Shown here piece by piece: positions 48,003-59,906 of a stretch of 64,000 bases of DNA. Under the pieces are notes generated by a model. The model was not told the origin of the DNA. It ran no database searches and worked only from the letters and a program-made list of their open reading frames with translations. The DNA comes from Ziziphus jujuba. Its lineage: Eukaryota; Streptophyta; Magnoliopsida; Rosales; Rhamnaceae. Position numbers and translations under genes: made by a program. The stretch lies in the NCBI RefSeq assembly GCF_031755915.1, contig NC_083384.1, positions 25,623,001-25,687,000 on the forward strand, in the 5' to 3' direction. Numbering within the stretch: position 1 is the first letter of the stretch; every line of letters begins with the position of its first letter.

Positions 48003-51000
48003 GCTACGGTGCGACAATGTTTGAACTGTATGGTAAATATTGATAACGATTTTTTTGTTTTTTTAAAGTGTCATCGATATTATAGGTGCACATAAGAACA
48101 ATTCACACCATTAAGCCGTACTCGCATCATTTGCTCTAACATTTGCTTATGTACTCTATTCATTACATATGTCCTTTCCTTTTGCCATTATCAATACATT
48201 TTTCACATGAGATATAGTCCATACTTCTTCATTTTAATTACACAAGTGCCATATTGACATAGTTCTCTCTTTTCAAATTTCTTTTGCCTTTAAAGTTTTT
48301 TTTAATAATATTATATGCACAAAATTGCCTTGGATGGGATTAAAGTTGGAGAGGGCCATGGATATCTTAACTACAAGAGAATTTAATATACACATTTAGA
48401 TTTTAAAAAAAAAATTCAAGAGGATTTAGTGTTAGTTTTTTTTTATTAATATTAGAATCATTAATTTTTTTTTATCACATTAGTGTCATTAAAAACAATT
48501 ATTTATTAAATAGTGGATATCCAATATCCTAAGTGAATAGCATTATTTCTATTAGTAAAAGATGCAAGAAAGGGAAACATAATAAAACAACGTATAAAAA
48601 AAAATAAAAAAAATTAAAGGTTTCAGAGGGTAATGGACACGTGAGAAATGATAGTTAAAAAAGTAAAAATGAAAACTGGTAAGTTTTTAAATGGTTGCCA
48701 AAGATGACTCAGAAAAAATATATGGTGGCTAAAAATTTTCAATTTATTAAAGTAATTTTCAAAACCAAAGCGAAAATTTGTTCTTTGTATTTCTATGATC
48801 AACTTTTCAAAAATTAAAAATTACAACTATGGAGAACATTGTAATATTTTTTTATTTTTAAAAAAATATTGCAAAGACGATAGTTGAAGAACTTTAATTT
48901 AGTAGATATACCGCTAATAATTTTTGGTTTTGGTTTTATTGTTTTCCTTCCTCTCATCTTTTAATAATAGAAAATCCACTATTTAATAAATAACTTTTGA
49001 CATTGTGTTATTACAATAAAATAAATTCAATACTAAATCCTCTTGAATTTCAATAAAATATAACTGTGTATATTAAATCCTCTAGTAGTTAAGCGACAGA
49101 TGACGTTTTCCCTCTCCAAAGCAAAAAGAAATTGAAAAAGAGGGAACTCCATCTCGTTTAATCAAAATGAAAAAGTGTCTCTATATTTCATGTGAAATAT
49201 GTATTGATTTTAGCAAAAAGTAAAGAACACGTGTAATGTGCAGTGCAGGCATAGATTTTTTTTCCTTTGGCACATCTTTTATTTTTGTACACATTTCGTT
49301 GATATTTTGCATAGAATTAGGATAGGGCATATTCGTTTTTCACCAAAATTTCCTTCAAAACTTTTCTCTATTTCTGTTTTCTTTCTAAAAAAAATTATTT
49401 CTTTATGGTAGAATAATTCTATTAATTTTACAAACATCAAATTCAAATTTGAATCTAGTTATATATTCGATGAATTTTATGATTTAATAGAAAGATACTT
49501 TTTATATCAAACTTTTTTAATTATGTATATATATATATATATATATATGAAGAATTGTACACACTACACACAAGGAAGCAAATAAGTTTGAACTTTTGGT
49601 GACGTGAACATACTTCTTTTTCATAATGAAAAAGACCCGTATTTTCTGCATCTCCTTCCCGTTGACTCCGTAACCATGTCGATCCATGAAAGCAAAGTTA
49701 GCAATGACTTTGATAGTGAGTCAGAACACCTTCCTCTAGTTCTTGTGCACCGCATCTTTTCTTTACACACCCAACTCACGACCCTCTTACGTACCCACTT
49801 CCAAGTTCTCGACCCCCACTGCTCTTCACAATCACTCCACTGCTTCCTTTCCGGCAGCCATGCCCAATCCGTGCGTGTCATCGTCGTCTATGGGATGGCC
49901 CCACTCACCGCCGAAACCATCCGCCTCCTGTCTTCATCATTGGAGCTTTTGGTTGGCACCGCCGCCGGGGTTTGACCACATTGACATGGCCGAGTGCATC
50001 AACCGCGGAATCACCGTCTCCGGTGCCGGTGATGCATTCTCCGAGGACGTCGCCCACTCTGCGGTTGCTCTGCTGATCGACGTTGTTCGACGAGTGTCGG
50101 AGGCTGATCGGTTTGTGCGCTCCGGATTGTGGAGCTTGAAAGGAGACTACCCATTTGGATCTAAGGTGTCCTTTTTTGTTAGATCTCTGCGTTGATTGCT
50201 ATCGTTTTGAAATTCTTGGGTTAGGACTGTTTACTACTGGATTTATCAAATGCCTGAATTCATGTAAGCAATGATAGTACCCATTTAATGGCTTACAACC
50301 CAATTATACAAATAATTTTTTTGTTAAAATTTTGCGTTGAATCCTTTAGATAATGAAAAAGTCAGGATTCTTAATTTCAATTTGCACACAAGATTGATTG
50401 CTCATTTTCAACAAAGAAATTGGAGCATACGTAGTGGAATATGACTCTGTTATTGGTGAGTAGAAAATAGGGTCATGATCTAGCTCAGATGACCATAAAT
50501 AATTACTGTTTTATCAAAAATGAACTGAAACCTTTTTACTAGAAATATTGTGACCGTTGAAGGGGCCTGTGTTGATGGAATGTTATAAAACATTCATATG
50601 AAAGGTTAATCCCTGAAAGAAATACAGGTTTAATAAAAGGAATTGTATATTGATTTAACCATCTCGTTTCCTTACTTTATATACTGGAATTATATATTTT
50701 GAATACTGACTCGAAACGCATAATATCCTAGGATATTTTAATCTCTTTTATGCCATTCAGAAATAGTAACTGTTTCCATAAATCTGTTCTATATTCTCAA
50801 CAATGTTTTAGACATATGTTGTTTGATAACTGTGTCTACTGTAATTCTGCCAGCATATGTTATCCCCTACATCTTGGCACATTAGGTAGTATTGTCCTAA
50901 ACAATTTTGTTGGTACTTTCCGTGGGAGGCCATATGTCAGATCATCAAAGGCCATTTTCTCAGCTACAATATATGCACACTATGGACTTGGAAAAATGTA

Positions 51001-52234
51001 CGGTACGAAGAGTTTTTTGAGTTGCTTGTGGAAAAGAGCATTGGGCTCTTAGCCCATGGTTACAGGTTCTAGCCGTGCCATACCCAAACCTATCTTACAC
51101 CATACTAGTGTTAGTAAGGATGTGTGGGAGCATTTAAAGAGCACTCTTTGGCTTCTAGACTTGCCTCAGCTATTTTGTCCTTTTAAGCGATAAGGGAGGC
51201 GAAGTGAGAAGTATAATCGTGCATAGTAGTATCGTTTTTTTTAAAGCAAACATTTAACAGCATTCATTTTGAAGTTACCATGACTGATGTTGTGATGAAT
51301 ATGTTAGTGGTTACATATGGTTGAACGAGACAATACTAGTATTCCTTTTTAGGTAGATTTACACTGATAAGTTATCAGGACTTTTAAAACCAATGTAACT
51401 ATGATAAGCAGATTCTGCACTCCATAATTTCTAGGCATTATGCTTTCGTTTTTCACTTTTTAACATGTATATTTTGAAGTGTTTCATTATTTTGGCCTTC
51501 TGCACAATGAGTAATCGACTCTATAGTCTTTCTGGTCCTGACGGACTTTTTAAGTATCATCCCTCCCAGCTTCTTGTCTTAATTCTTTTTTCAGAGCCAG
51601 AACGGTACAATTTAACTCTACTTTCTTTGATTTCTATGCTTGATGTCTAAGTAACTTAATGGTATTTTGTTTTAAAATTATTTTTCGTTAACTGAAGTTA
51701 TGATTGCAGATAGGTGGAAAGCGAGTGGGGATTGTTGGGCTTGGACGTATTGGCTCCGAAGTTGCAAAAAGGCTTATGGCATTTGGCTGCAGCATTGCTT
51801 ACAACTCTAGGAAGAAAAAACCATCCGTTCCATACCCTTACTTTGCAAATGTCTACGATCTTGCCACAAACAGTGACGTTCTTGTAGTTTGTTGTGCGCT
51901 GACATCTGCAACTCATCACATAATTAGCAGAGAAGTTATGAAAGCACTTGGAAAGGAGGGGGTGCTAATCAACGTGGGACGTGGCGCTCTTGTAGATGAG
52001 AAGGAGCTGTTTCAGTTTTTGACAAGAGGAGAAATCGGTGGTGCAGGTCTTGATGTGTTTGAGAACGAGCCCGATGTGCCTAGAGAATTATTTACTCTGG
52101 ATAATGTTGTACTGTCTCCACATAAAGCTGTGTTGACACCAGAGTCCCTTGAGTCAGTGTTCCAACTGGTGTTAGCCAACTTGAAAGCTTTCTTTTCGAA
52201 TAAACCTTTAATGTCAGTTGTGCATCAAGAATAA
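47057..52234 (+). CDS. HPR3-like glyoxylate/hydroxypyruvate reductase, two distant exons (proposed model)
   Basis: Proposed exons: 47057-47557 (167 codons, donor AAG|GTCAGT) and 51710-52234 (acceptor TTGCAG|AT, 174 codons plus TAA); both junctions are phase 0, giving 341 residues, near the family's usual 310-340. It belongs to the D-isomer 2-hydroxyacid dehydrogenases, which in plants reduce hydroxypyruvate and glyoxylate alongside photorespiration. Exon 1 holds the substrate loop SAGVDHID and EDVADYAVALL. Exon 2 holds the Rossmann motif GLGRIG (177-182), NSRKKK (199-204), whose basic residues suggest NADPH preference, and the catalytic set Arg258 (NVGRG), Glu287 (ENEP) and His305 (SPH). No targeting peptide is evident. 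The intron of 4152 bp contains a MITE and the broken exon 1B. Alternatively exon 2 belongs to exon 1B, in which case exon A is an orphan. Confidence 0.7.
48366..49093. mobile_element. long inverted-repeat MITE in the reductase intron
   Basis: CTTAACTACAAGAG at 48366 is mirrored by the minus-strand CTTAACTACTAGAGG from 49093. The following stretch TTTAATATACACA and AATTCAAGAGGATTTAGT also recur in both arms, as does TTATTTATTAAATAGTGGAT. Length is 728 bp with no coding capacity. ACTACTAGAGG resembles CACTA termini but the first base differs and no TSD is clear, so the superfamily is open. Confidence 0.65.
49676..50165 (+). pseudogene. first exon of reductase copy B, frameshifted
   Basis: ATG 49676 opens MSIHESKVSNDFDSESEHLP and runs in frame to the GTAAGV of the substrate loop. 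There GGGGTTTGACCACATT has one extra T compared with the sister exons, creating a TGA at 49974-49976. The protein continues in the next frame as DHIDMAECINRG, EDVAHSAVALLIDVVRR and ends PFGSK before a GTGTCC donor at 50166. Its second exon would be 51710-52234 (intron 1544 bp). With this shift it cannot make a full reductase. The HSAV in place of the usual DYAV also suggests relaxed constraint. Confidence 0.8.
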
Positions 52235-52892
52235 AGCAAACAACCTTAAGACTTTAATAAGGAAGATCAAGAAGCTGTATCAATCAATAATGGAATCTAC
52301 ATGGCTAAAATCAATATCTCTTGTTGATCAAAGACCTCGATCCAGCTTTGTTTCGGTGAAGGTACACAGATAAATGAACTTTTTCTTGTTGTTTTATCAA
52401 GATTTGATCTACCAGTGCAGCCCTAGATACAATTTCTGTAAGTTTAGACGTAGTTTCCAGTTTCGACCTTTTGTTCTTCTATAGCATTTCCCTTTGCTGA
52501 ACTGTTGGAGCAAGTTACGGTACAAAATAAAAAAGGCTTCATGAAAAAAACTTTTATGTGCAAGAACACAGGTGAGGTGATATGGTGTAGTATGATATTC
52601 ATAATCAGACTCTTAACAATGGCATGATATAATCTTTACATAAAACAATTAAGTTCAAAAAGTAAACAGAGCCTTGACAATGACTTGGCTAATAAGGTCT
52701 AATAGAGCCTCTTATTGTAAACATTTGCCTTGACGCTGAGCTTTTGATATACAGTGTCTGTTACTTTATTTTCACTCTCCGATTGAGATGCTCTTGTATA
52801 CCGGTCTCGTAAATAAAGTATATAGTTTTTATTCCGTTTTTAACAAAAAATGGAAAAAAGGGTCCAGGTGTCAGTAATGCTTTTTGCCCAAT

Positions 52893-54611
52893 ATGAGCAG
52901 CTTTCAACAAAAACAATATGAAGAAGAAAAAGCAGAGGATGAGGATGAGCTACCTCTTGTTCTGGTTCATCGCCCGCCGACCTTTGACTTTCTTTTCCAG
53001 GACAGCCTACTGACCCATTTCTGCTTGCTAGACCCTCTAAATTCTGGCGAGACTCCTTTTTTTGCCGTCATGCCCAGTCCGTTCGTGCCCTCCTCTGTGT
53101 GGACCCCACCCCCATCTCCTCCTACCTCCTCTGGCTCCTCCCTTCTCTCCAGATTATAGTTGTTCCCAGCGCCGGAGTCGACCATATCGACCTCTCCGAG
53201 TGTGGCCATCGCCGAATTGCCGTCACCAATGCCGGCGCTGCGTTCTGTGAAGACGTGGCTGACTATGCTGTCGCGCTGTTAATCGATGTTCTGCGCCGTG
53301 TGTCAGCCGGTGACCGATATGTTCGTTCTGAGTTGTGGCCTCAAAAGGGAGACTACCCACTTGGTTCCAGGGTCCAATCTTATAATCTGTCTTCAAAATC
53401 TGATTGATTATCCGTGATCATTATGGTTTATCAGCAAATTTTGGAGTCCTTTGAAGTTTCCAAGTGTCCTACGCAAAATTTTGTGAGTTTTGTGCTGAAT
53501 TTTATGATTTCTATATCAACCATTAGGACTTTCTGGTTTTCCAAACCACTCTGCAGAATAACTCCATTTTGCCTTCTATTTTCTGACTGGCATCCTACAC
53601 AGTTAATTAGAAAGGTTTTGAAATTTATGTTGATTGCCATCAGTATTGAATTATACTCAACCTCCCCTTGCTAACCCAAGAACAAGAAAGGAAATCCATA
53701 GTCTTATTGAAGCACTATTTTCCATACTCAATGCTTATAACAGTATTCTTTTTATGGTTGTGTACTCTGGTTTCTAAAATTTTGTCTTAGGTATTAATAG
53801 CCCTGAATTTTTTAAAGAATACTTAAAAAGTTCAACACTTTTATGTTAAATTTTTAGGAGACAATTATTATTATTATTATTATCTTTTGGTATGTTAAAA
53901 ACACAAATTGGTTTGAGCTATTTACAGCAAAAGAAAGTGCTTTCAAACGTCTACAAGATAGTTATCTTTAGTATCTTTTAGTTATCTTTAGTATTTTTAA
54001 CTGCACAGTTTGTGAAGTTCAGAGGAATTGCTGTGAAAAACAACCAGGATCAATAACACATGCATTGATTTTTTTATGGCACGGAGCATATAATCTGACC
54101 TAATGACATGTTTAATAATTGCAGTTAGGAGGCAAACGAATTGGGATTGTGGGTCTGGGAAGTATTGGCTCCTATCATTTGGTTGCAGCATTTCATACAA
54201 CTCGAGGAAGAAGAAGCAAAGCGTTCCATACTCTTATTTTGAGCTAGCAGCTAATAGAGACATCTCATAATGCGCTGTGCACTGACAGAAGAAACGTACA
54301 ACATATATCGACAAGGATGTGCTAATGGCTTTGGGAAAGGAAGGAGTTGTGATCAATGTGGGACGCGGAGCTCTAATCGATGTAAAGGAACTGGTACGAG
54401 TTTTGATCCGTGGTGAGCTTGGTGGTGCTGGACTGGATGTGTTTGAGAATGAACCTGATGTGCCAAAGAGCTATTTGGATTAGATAATGTCGTTTTGTCT
54501 CATTGTGCAGTTGTGACACCAGAATGCTTTGAAGCTTTGGAGGAGTTGATAATCTACAACTTGAAGAGCTTCTTCTCAGATAAACCTTTGCACTCTTATC
54601 CGGTCGCGTGA
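52893..54611 (+). pseudogene. third HPR3-like reductase copy C, multiply disrupted
   Basis: Exon 1 starts at ATG 52893 (MSSFQQKQYEEEKAEDEDEL) and keeps LPLVLVHRPPTFDF. A shift at the T7 run 53057-53063 moves the reading frame; thereafter it runs HAQSVRALLCVDP, VPSAGVDHIDLSECG and EDVADYAVALLIDVLRR to SR|GTCC at 53371. Intron 753 bp. Exon 2 from 54125 (TTGCAG|TT) has GGKRIGIVGLGSIGS, but about 21 bp after it are missing, removing the EVAKRL helix of the cofactor fold. A scrambled segment lies at 54260-54310 and a one-base loss near 54467 gives a TAG. NVGRG and ENEPDVP remain, but SPH is changed to SHC. The last frame ends at TGA 54609-54611. Product, if any, would be inactive. Confidence 0.85.
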
Positions 54612-56425
54612 ATTCAACTTGAATGACGATTATGAACTCTCTGTGTTCATTTCCTTGGTCTTGTAATAATATAATGGAGAGAGGGAGTCAATATTTTATC
54701 GATGAACAACATGGGGTGAAACAGAACATGGAAAGTTTTATGCACAATTAATTGAATCCATATTTTAGAGCTCAAAAAATTATTCATAGCCCACTTATTT
54801 CAGCATGATGAAATTGATCAAATAAATTGATGTCTTTAAACTTCATAATATAGCAAACCAGAAACTATATGAATTAAAAGATCAAAACATGTAATTTTTG
54901 CAATTTGTAAAATTTTTGATAAATTTTTGTTTACCTAGTTTATTGTAAATCATTGCAGAAAACCATAATTTGACTAAATTAAGAACACAAATCTAAAAAT
55001 ATATAAAAACCCAAATATAATATATAAATATGAATTTTCGAATTTTTTTTTTTTTTAAAGAAATATCTCGAAGTGCTAGTTAAGTTAAACTTTGGGTCCT
55101 AAACCTAGTTCTATACCACGATATGGCATAATTTTATGATGAACTTGGTCCTTGAATTACCCTAAACTCAATTCTCTACAATCTGTTGGAGTTTGGTATG
55201 GTTTTGGGTTTACTTGGCCAAGAGTGTTGTGCACAAAGTGTTAGTCGTGTGCACAACCTTTGATCTGGTGTTTGGTTTGATGTTTGGGTGATTTTTGTGT
55301 TTGTTTTTGGTATGGTGATATTTAAGATTGTTAGGGTTTTATTTTGAATGAAGAAAAAGAAGATGAAGAAGAAGAGAAGATGTTAGAGTAGGCCACACAA
55401 AACTAGACAGCACACTAATTCATTTTTGCTTTTAATTCATTTGTTGCATATGTAGATACAAAATTTGTCTCATACATGTGAGGTGTGTGTGGGACCAAAT
55501 GAAAGTTTTTAAAATTCAAAATTTACATATTTCCCACTCAAAATTATGATACATGACCGTTCAACCACCAGCTTCATATGTGAGTGCATAATCATGACAA
55601 GAGTTGGTGAGATTTTGAATTTCAAAAAACTATCTCCACTTAATCCTATACCACTACTTTGACCAGATGGAAGACTTAGATATTTTCATCCAAATTGCTT
55701 GAATTTTAGCATGTGGCATGTTGAAATATCAATGATGAAATCTGGAGAAGAGCAAGTCCAAAAGAGTTGGATAACGCCTCCAATTCATCTCAAACCCATG
55801 AGCCATAACTGCTGGAAATCTTAACAGTTATGCCAACTTGCAATCTGCATATCTTGGACTTCCCAAGGCTGTTTTTAGTCATTAGTTTTTCTATATTTTC
55901 ATTTGCATGTCTACTACAACATATCCAAAAATCATAAACTCGTTCTAAAAGCTCAGAGAACACCAGTCCCAACAATGGACCTATGTTGCTTGGAACACTG
56001 TTTCCAGCACATAGCCATTTTACAAAATAAAATCAATACCCAACAAAGAGACAATTCCTAAGCTAAATATAATAAAACTTAGGTATTCAAAAGAGATTAA
56101 AAGAAACATAAAACATAGACATAAATATTGCATTAGGTCATTCAACAAAGTATTTCTTTTAAAGAAAGAAAGAGGGTGCAAACTTTGGTGGATTTTGGTT
56201 TGCACAATATGGCAAGATTACCACCTTTTCAACACAATCAACTCAATATTAATAATATTTCTTCTCTCTCAAGTCCTTACTTTCTTCTTGATCGGCTATA
56301 TATTTATGTTAGAAAAAATACATATACATATATATAATATTTATTATTTTATTCAAATCATGTTATACATTCTTTATCCCTGTCTAAATTTTAGGGATAA
56401 TTACATTTTATGAACTCTCTTGTTA
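54612..56425. other. intergenic region, possible LTR fragment
   Basis: No gene is seen. 55030-56230 is less AT-rich than its surroundings and resembles a retroelement LTR in composition (a CCACTCAAAATTATG block, CACAAAACTAGACAGC), but no second copy or TG..CA boundary is found. A GAAGAAGA run lies near 55350-55380. Confidence 0.4.
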
Positions 56426-56875
56426 GGCTCCTCCATTTAGATAATAGTAAAATGTGCGAGAATTTCATCCTTTGGAAAAATGATAGACTTTTCTCAATTT
56501 GAATATTTATTTTGAGATGGGGAAGTATGGGCCAAAGAATTAAATTTCCACCAATATGGAAAAAAAAAATGTAGGAGAGTTGTTCTCACATATAAATGTA
56601 TCGTTTTAAAATCCTATGAAAAGTAATTTTATAGTTTTCTTAGAAATACAATTTTATCCTTAGTTTATTATATAATATTAAATTTAATTAGTTATAATTA
56701 CTAAACTTTTCTATTTCTTACTAAAGATAACATGTGAAAAATTAATTCTAAGAAAACTTATTCTTGGAAAACAAAATCTCATGTGAAAAATTAATTCTAA
56801 AAAAATTTATTCTTGGAAAAACAAAATCTCAGGAATCAGTGTCCTTTCAAATTTTAACACTTTCTAAATGTGGCC
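56426..56875 (-). mobile_element. Tourist-like MITE, copy 3, inverted with an internal duplication
   Basis: On the minus strand it starts GGCCACATTTAGAAAGTG and follows copies 1 and 2. TTA flanks both sides (56423-56425 and 56876-56878). It is 450 bp, about 55 bp longer than the 394-bp siblings, because a block of about 53 bp ending AAAACAAAATCTCA is duplicated in tandem at about 56728-56830. Confidence 0.7.
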
Positions 56876-56879
56876 TTAT

Positions 56880-58490
56880 TATCTCGTAATGGTGACAAGT
56901 GTTTCTTGTCTAAATAAAATATCTATTCGTGATAAAATACAAATAGTTATGCATGGGAGTAAAAAAAGGAGACAGAATAGTAATTTCTATTCACATGTTT
57001 GGTAACAATACTGAATAAAAATAGGCTTAACCTTTTTAAAATATTTTTGGTTTAAAAAATTATCAAATTTAGTAAGAATTAACGAACATTTATTTTTATA
57101 CTTATTTATTTATTTTTACTTTATCATAGTTTATTTAAATTTAAATTTATCAAAATATGTTAAGTATATTTTTTATGTTTATGCAAATTATAATGTAAGA
57201 AAAGTAATTCCAAAGTATATATTTTTTTTAATGGATAATTTTTTCAAATGCAGGTTTGTCTATTCCTATAGAATTATTATTTGCAAATTTAAAAATATAC
57301 CAAATGTAAGAAAAGCTAAACGTATGGAATAACTATTTTATTCCTACATTTATTTTACCAAAACATACTCTTAGCTAAATCCGATGATGCATTTTATAAT
57401 AGATGCATGTAATAAAATTAAATATACACAACTCATGTAACTGTATTTATAAATCATACTACTATATTTATTTTACTTTTGGATAGTATACATGACTAAT
57501 TTTGCTAAATTTATTAGAGAAAAATTCCTTAATTGAACTAGAGATGCCTTCAATTTAGAGTTTAGTAGATTTAAAAGAAGTTATATATTTTAAAGGAGTT
57601 CATCAATTGTAACGGAAATACATAGACTACGAGATAATTTATAAGAATCTAATTAAATCTTTTAAAAATTCGTAGAATAATAATAGTTCAATGGGTAGTA
57701 CTTTTTTTTTTTCTCAACTAAGAGTACAAAATAAAATAAATAAATAAATAAGATGGTAGTTTTGTTCACACTATAAAATTTGCTAAACAAACTACATTTT
57801 TATTTTTATTTTTTTATATTCTAAAAATACACATTGATAAAAGGTCAGGAATATCCTTAAGCACCTAAACAAATATGATATAGGCTACATACATTAAACA
57901 AATCAATATTGTCTAAATTATGGATAGCATGCTCTTAACAACAGATGAAAACATGAGCCTAGGTTATGTTAATTAAAGGATTGTACTAGTATACATATAT
58001 TAGGTGAACCAATATCGTCCTAGTTATGTATACCACATTTTTAATGACAGATTAAAACATAGATTTGAATTGTATAAACTAGAGGAGTTTATACACTCCA
58101 GTATACATCTGATAGGGAAATGTATATCGTCCAGTTTACATATACCGTGTTGTCAAGGGTAAAATTGATATTTTCTATTAGTGTACAAAACAAATATAAA
58201 AGTTAGGGAATATTTCATCTACACACCTCTTCAAATAAGAGCTAAATACAAATCTATCTCTTAAACCAATACCTAATTTTCATAGCCATAAATTCAGAGT
58301 TGAAAGTCCATTCTCCATTTTAGTTTTTTATCCTTCTTTTCCTCTCCCCCTTCCTTTCACTTTGGTAGCAATGAAAAATTATTCAACCTCTCTCCTTATG
58401 AAAATTTGTTTGTTTTCTTTTATTTTGTTTCCCTAGGATTGTTAATTTGTGTGTTTCTTTTTCTTTTTCTTTTTTTTCCCTATTTTTCCC
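56880..58490. other. AT-rich intergenic region
   Basis: No gene is seen. Short A/T runs dominate. Near-repeats of GTATACAT and ACCAATATCGTCC occur at 57985-58145. A pyrimidine-rich stretch at 58330-58480 immediately precedes the LTR-like segment. Confidence 0.5.
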
Positions 58491-59869
58491 ATAACATTCA
58501 AACATGAGAAAATGCTATAAATTTGAACTTTTGACAAGTTTAACTAAAGTTAACTGAGGTTGACAAAGTGGATTCCATAATTTACTTTTTACTGTGAGAG
58601 AAATTTTTCTTTGATCAAGGCATCGTGACGAAATATTCATCGACCCAAATTCGTAAACTAGTATTACACCAAAATTAAAGTTGATATTAGAAAGTTAAGG
58701 TTATAACAAAGTACAGTCTAGACGGATCAAACGAACCTGAGGATGACTTTTTCATTTTTATGGATTTTGATTTTAACTAATGTACCATGTGATAGTGCCC
58801 ATTGATATGAGTTTGTAGGAAAGTGACATGCTTAATTTGGACCTACGGTTGAAAATTTACAAATCTATGAAGTTGTGCTTATTTTTCTAGGATTGACTTT
58901 TCTCTAAATAGTGGAATATTTAAAAGGGTCTCTGATAAGTGCCATGTGTAACCAATTTGTAGGTGCCACACATCACCAAGTGGTTCTGACCACTGACCAC
59001 CAAGATGTGTTGACCTGCATAGAGGCCCATGGTGAAGTAACACCAATTGCTAAATTCCCGGTATTTTGGCTGGCGGACGTGTCGAGATCGATGTTTAAAT
59101 TTTGGTGGCGAATGTCGGCCACTTTGCTGGTTTTTCGATTGTCTTTGGCCACAAGGTTGGTCCTTCTCCCTTATTTTCGAACCCATAATTCTAAATATGG
59201 CCTCCATTTTTACAAGTTCCAAGTGGTTGAAAGAGATATAATGGTTTGAAATTTGACCAAATCTGCCTGACCATTTTCCGACTACCGACGATGAGATATG
59301 CAAGTTTAAGCTAAGTATCTTTGATCCTCATCCCTCAAGATTTCATTTGGTATATAATTTGTAAAATATGGTTGGTATTTGAAATTTTGACTTTTTTAAG
59401 TAAATTTTTGTATTTATCATGGAAATTGTTTTAAATTATATATATAAATATATATATATATATAAATATATATGCGTGTGTATGTATGAGTGTGTAAATA
59501 TGAAGCAGAATGTTAATTTTTATTTTAATAATATGTTTAATGTTATGGTCCTAATTGTCACAAAGATTGGATTATTTTTATTATGTTGGCAAACTTTGAG
59601 GTGGTGCATAATATAGGTGTAGTACTGGCTTTAATAGTGATCCTTGGAATGCTGGAGAAGATGATGACATGGCAAGGTTGGTGATATGGTAGTAGATGTG
59701 GATGCGGCATGCCATGTGGCATGCTGATGTGGCAAGTCTGGTGAGTTGGATTTTATCAAATTTAGTTACTATCAAAAAATGGATTTTAGAAATTGGCAGT
59801 AGATTGATGGTTGACATTGTTGCTAATTCACATGTGAATATGGCATTTAGTATTAAGCTTCTATTTTTG

Positions 59870-59906
<37 letters not shown>

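Noticed and set aside
49604..49675. Upstream extension of reductase exon B to 49604
   Set aside because: The codon there is GTG. The first ATG with sister-like N-terminal sequence is 49676.
50750..51052. 100-codon frame in the reductase intron
   Set aside because: No domain and no homology to the reductase exons; it is probably intronic noise.
58911..59303. Overlapping 112- and 127-codon frames on both strands
   Set aside because: They lie in a segment homologous to the long LTRs and have no recognisable domain.
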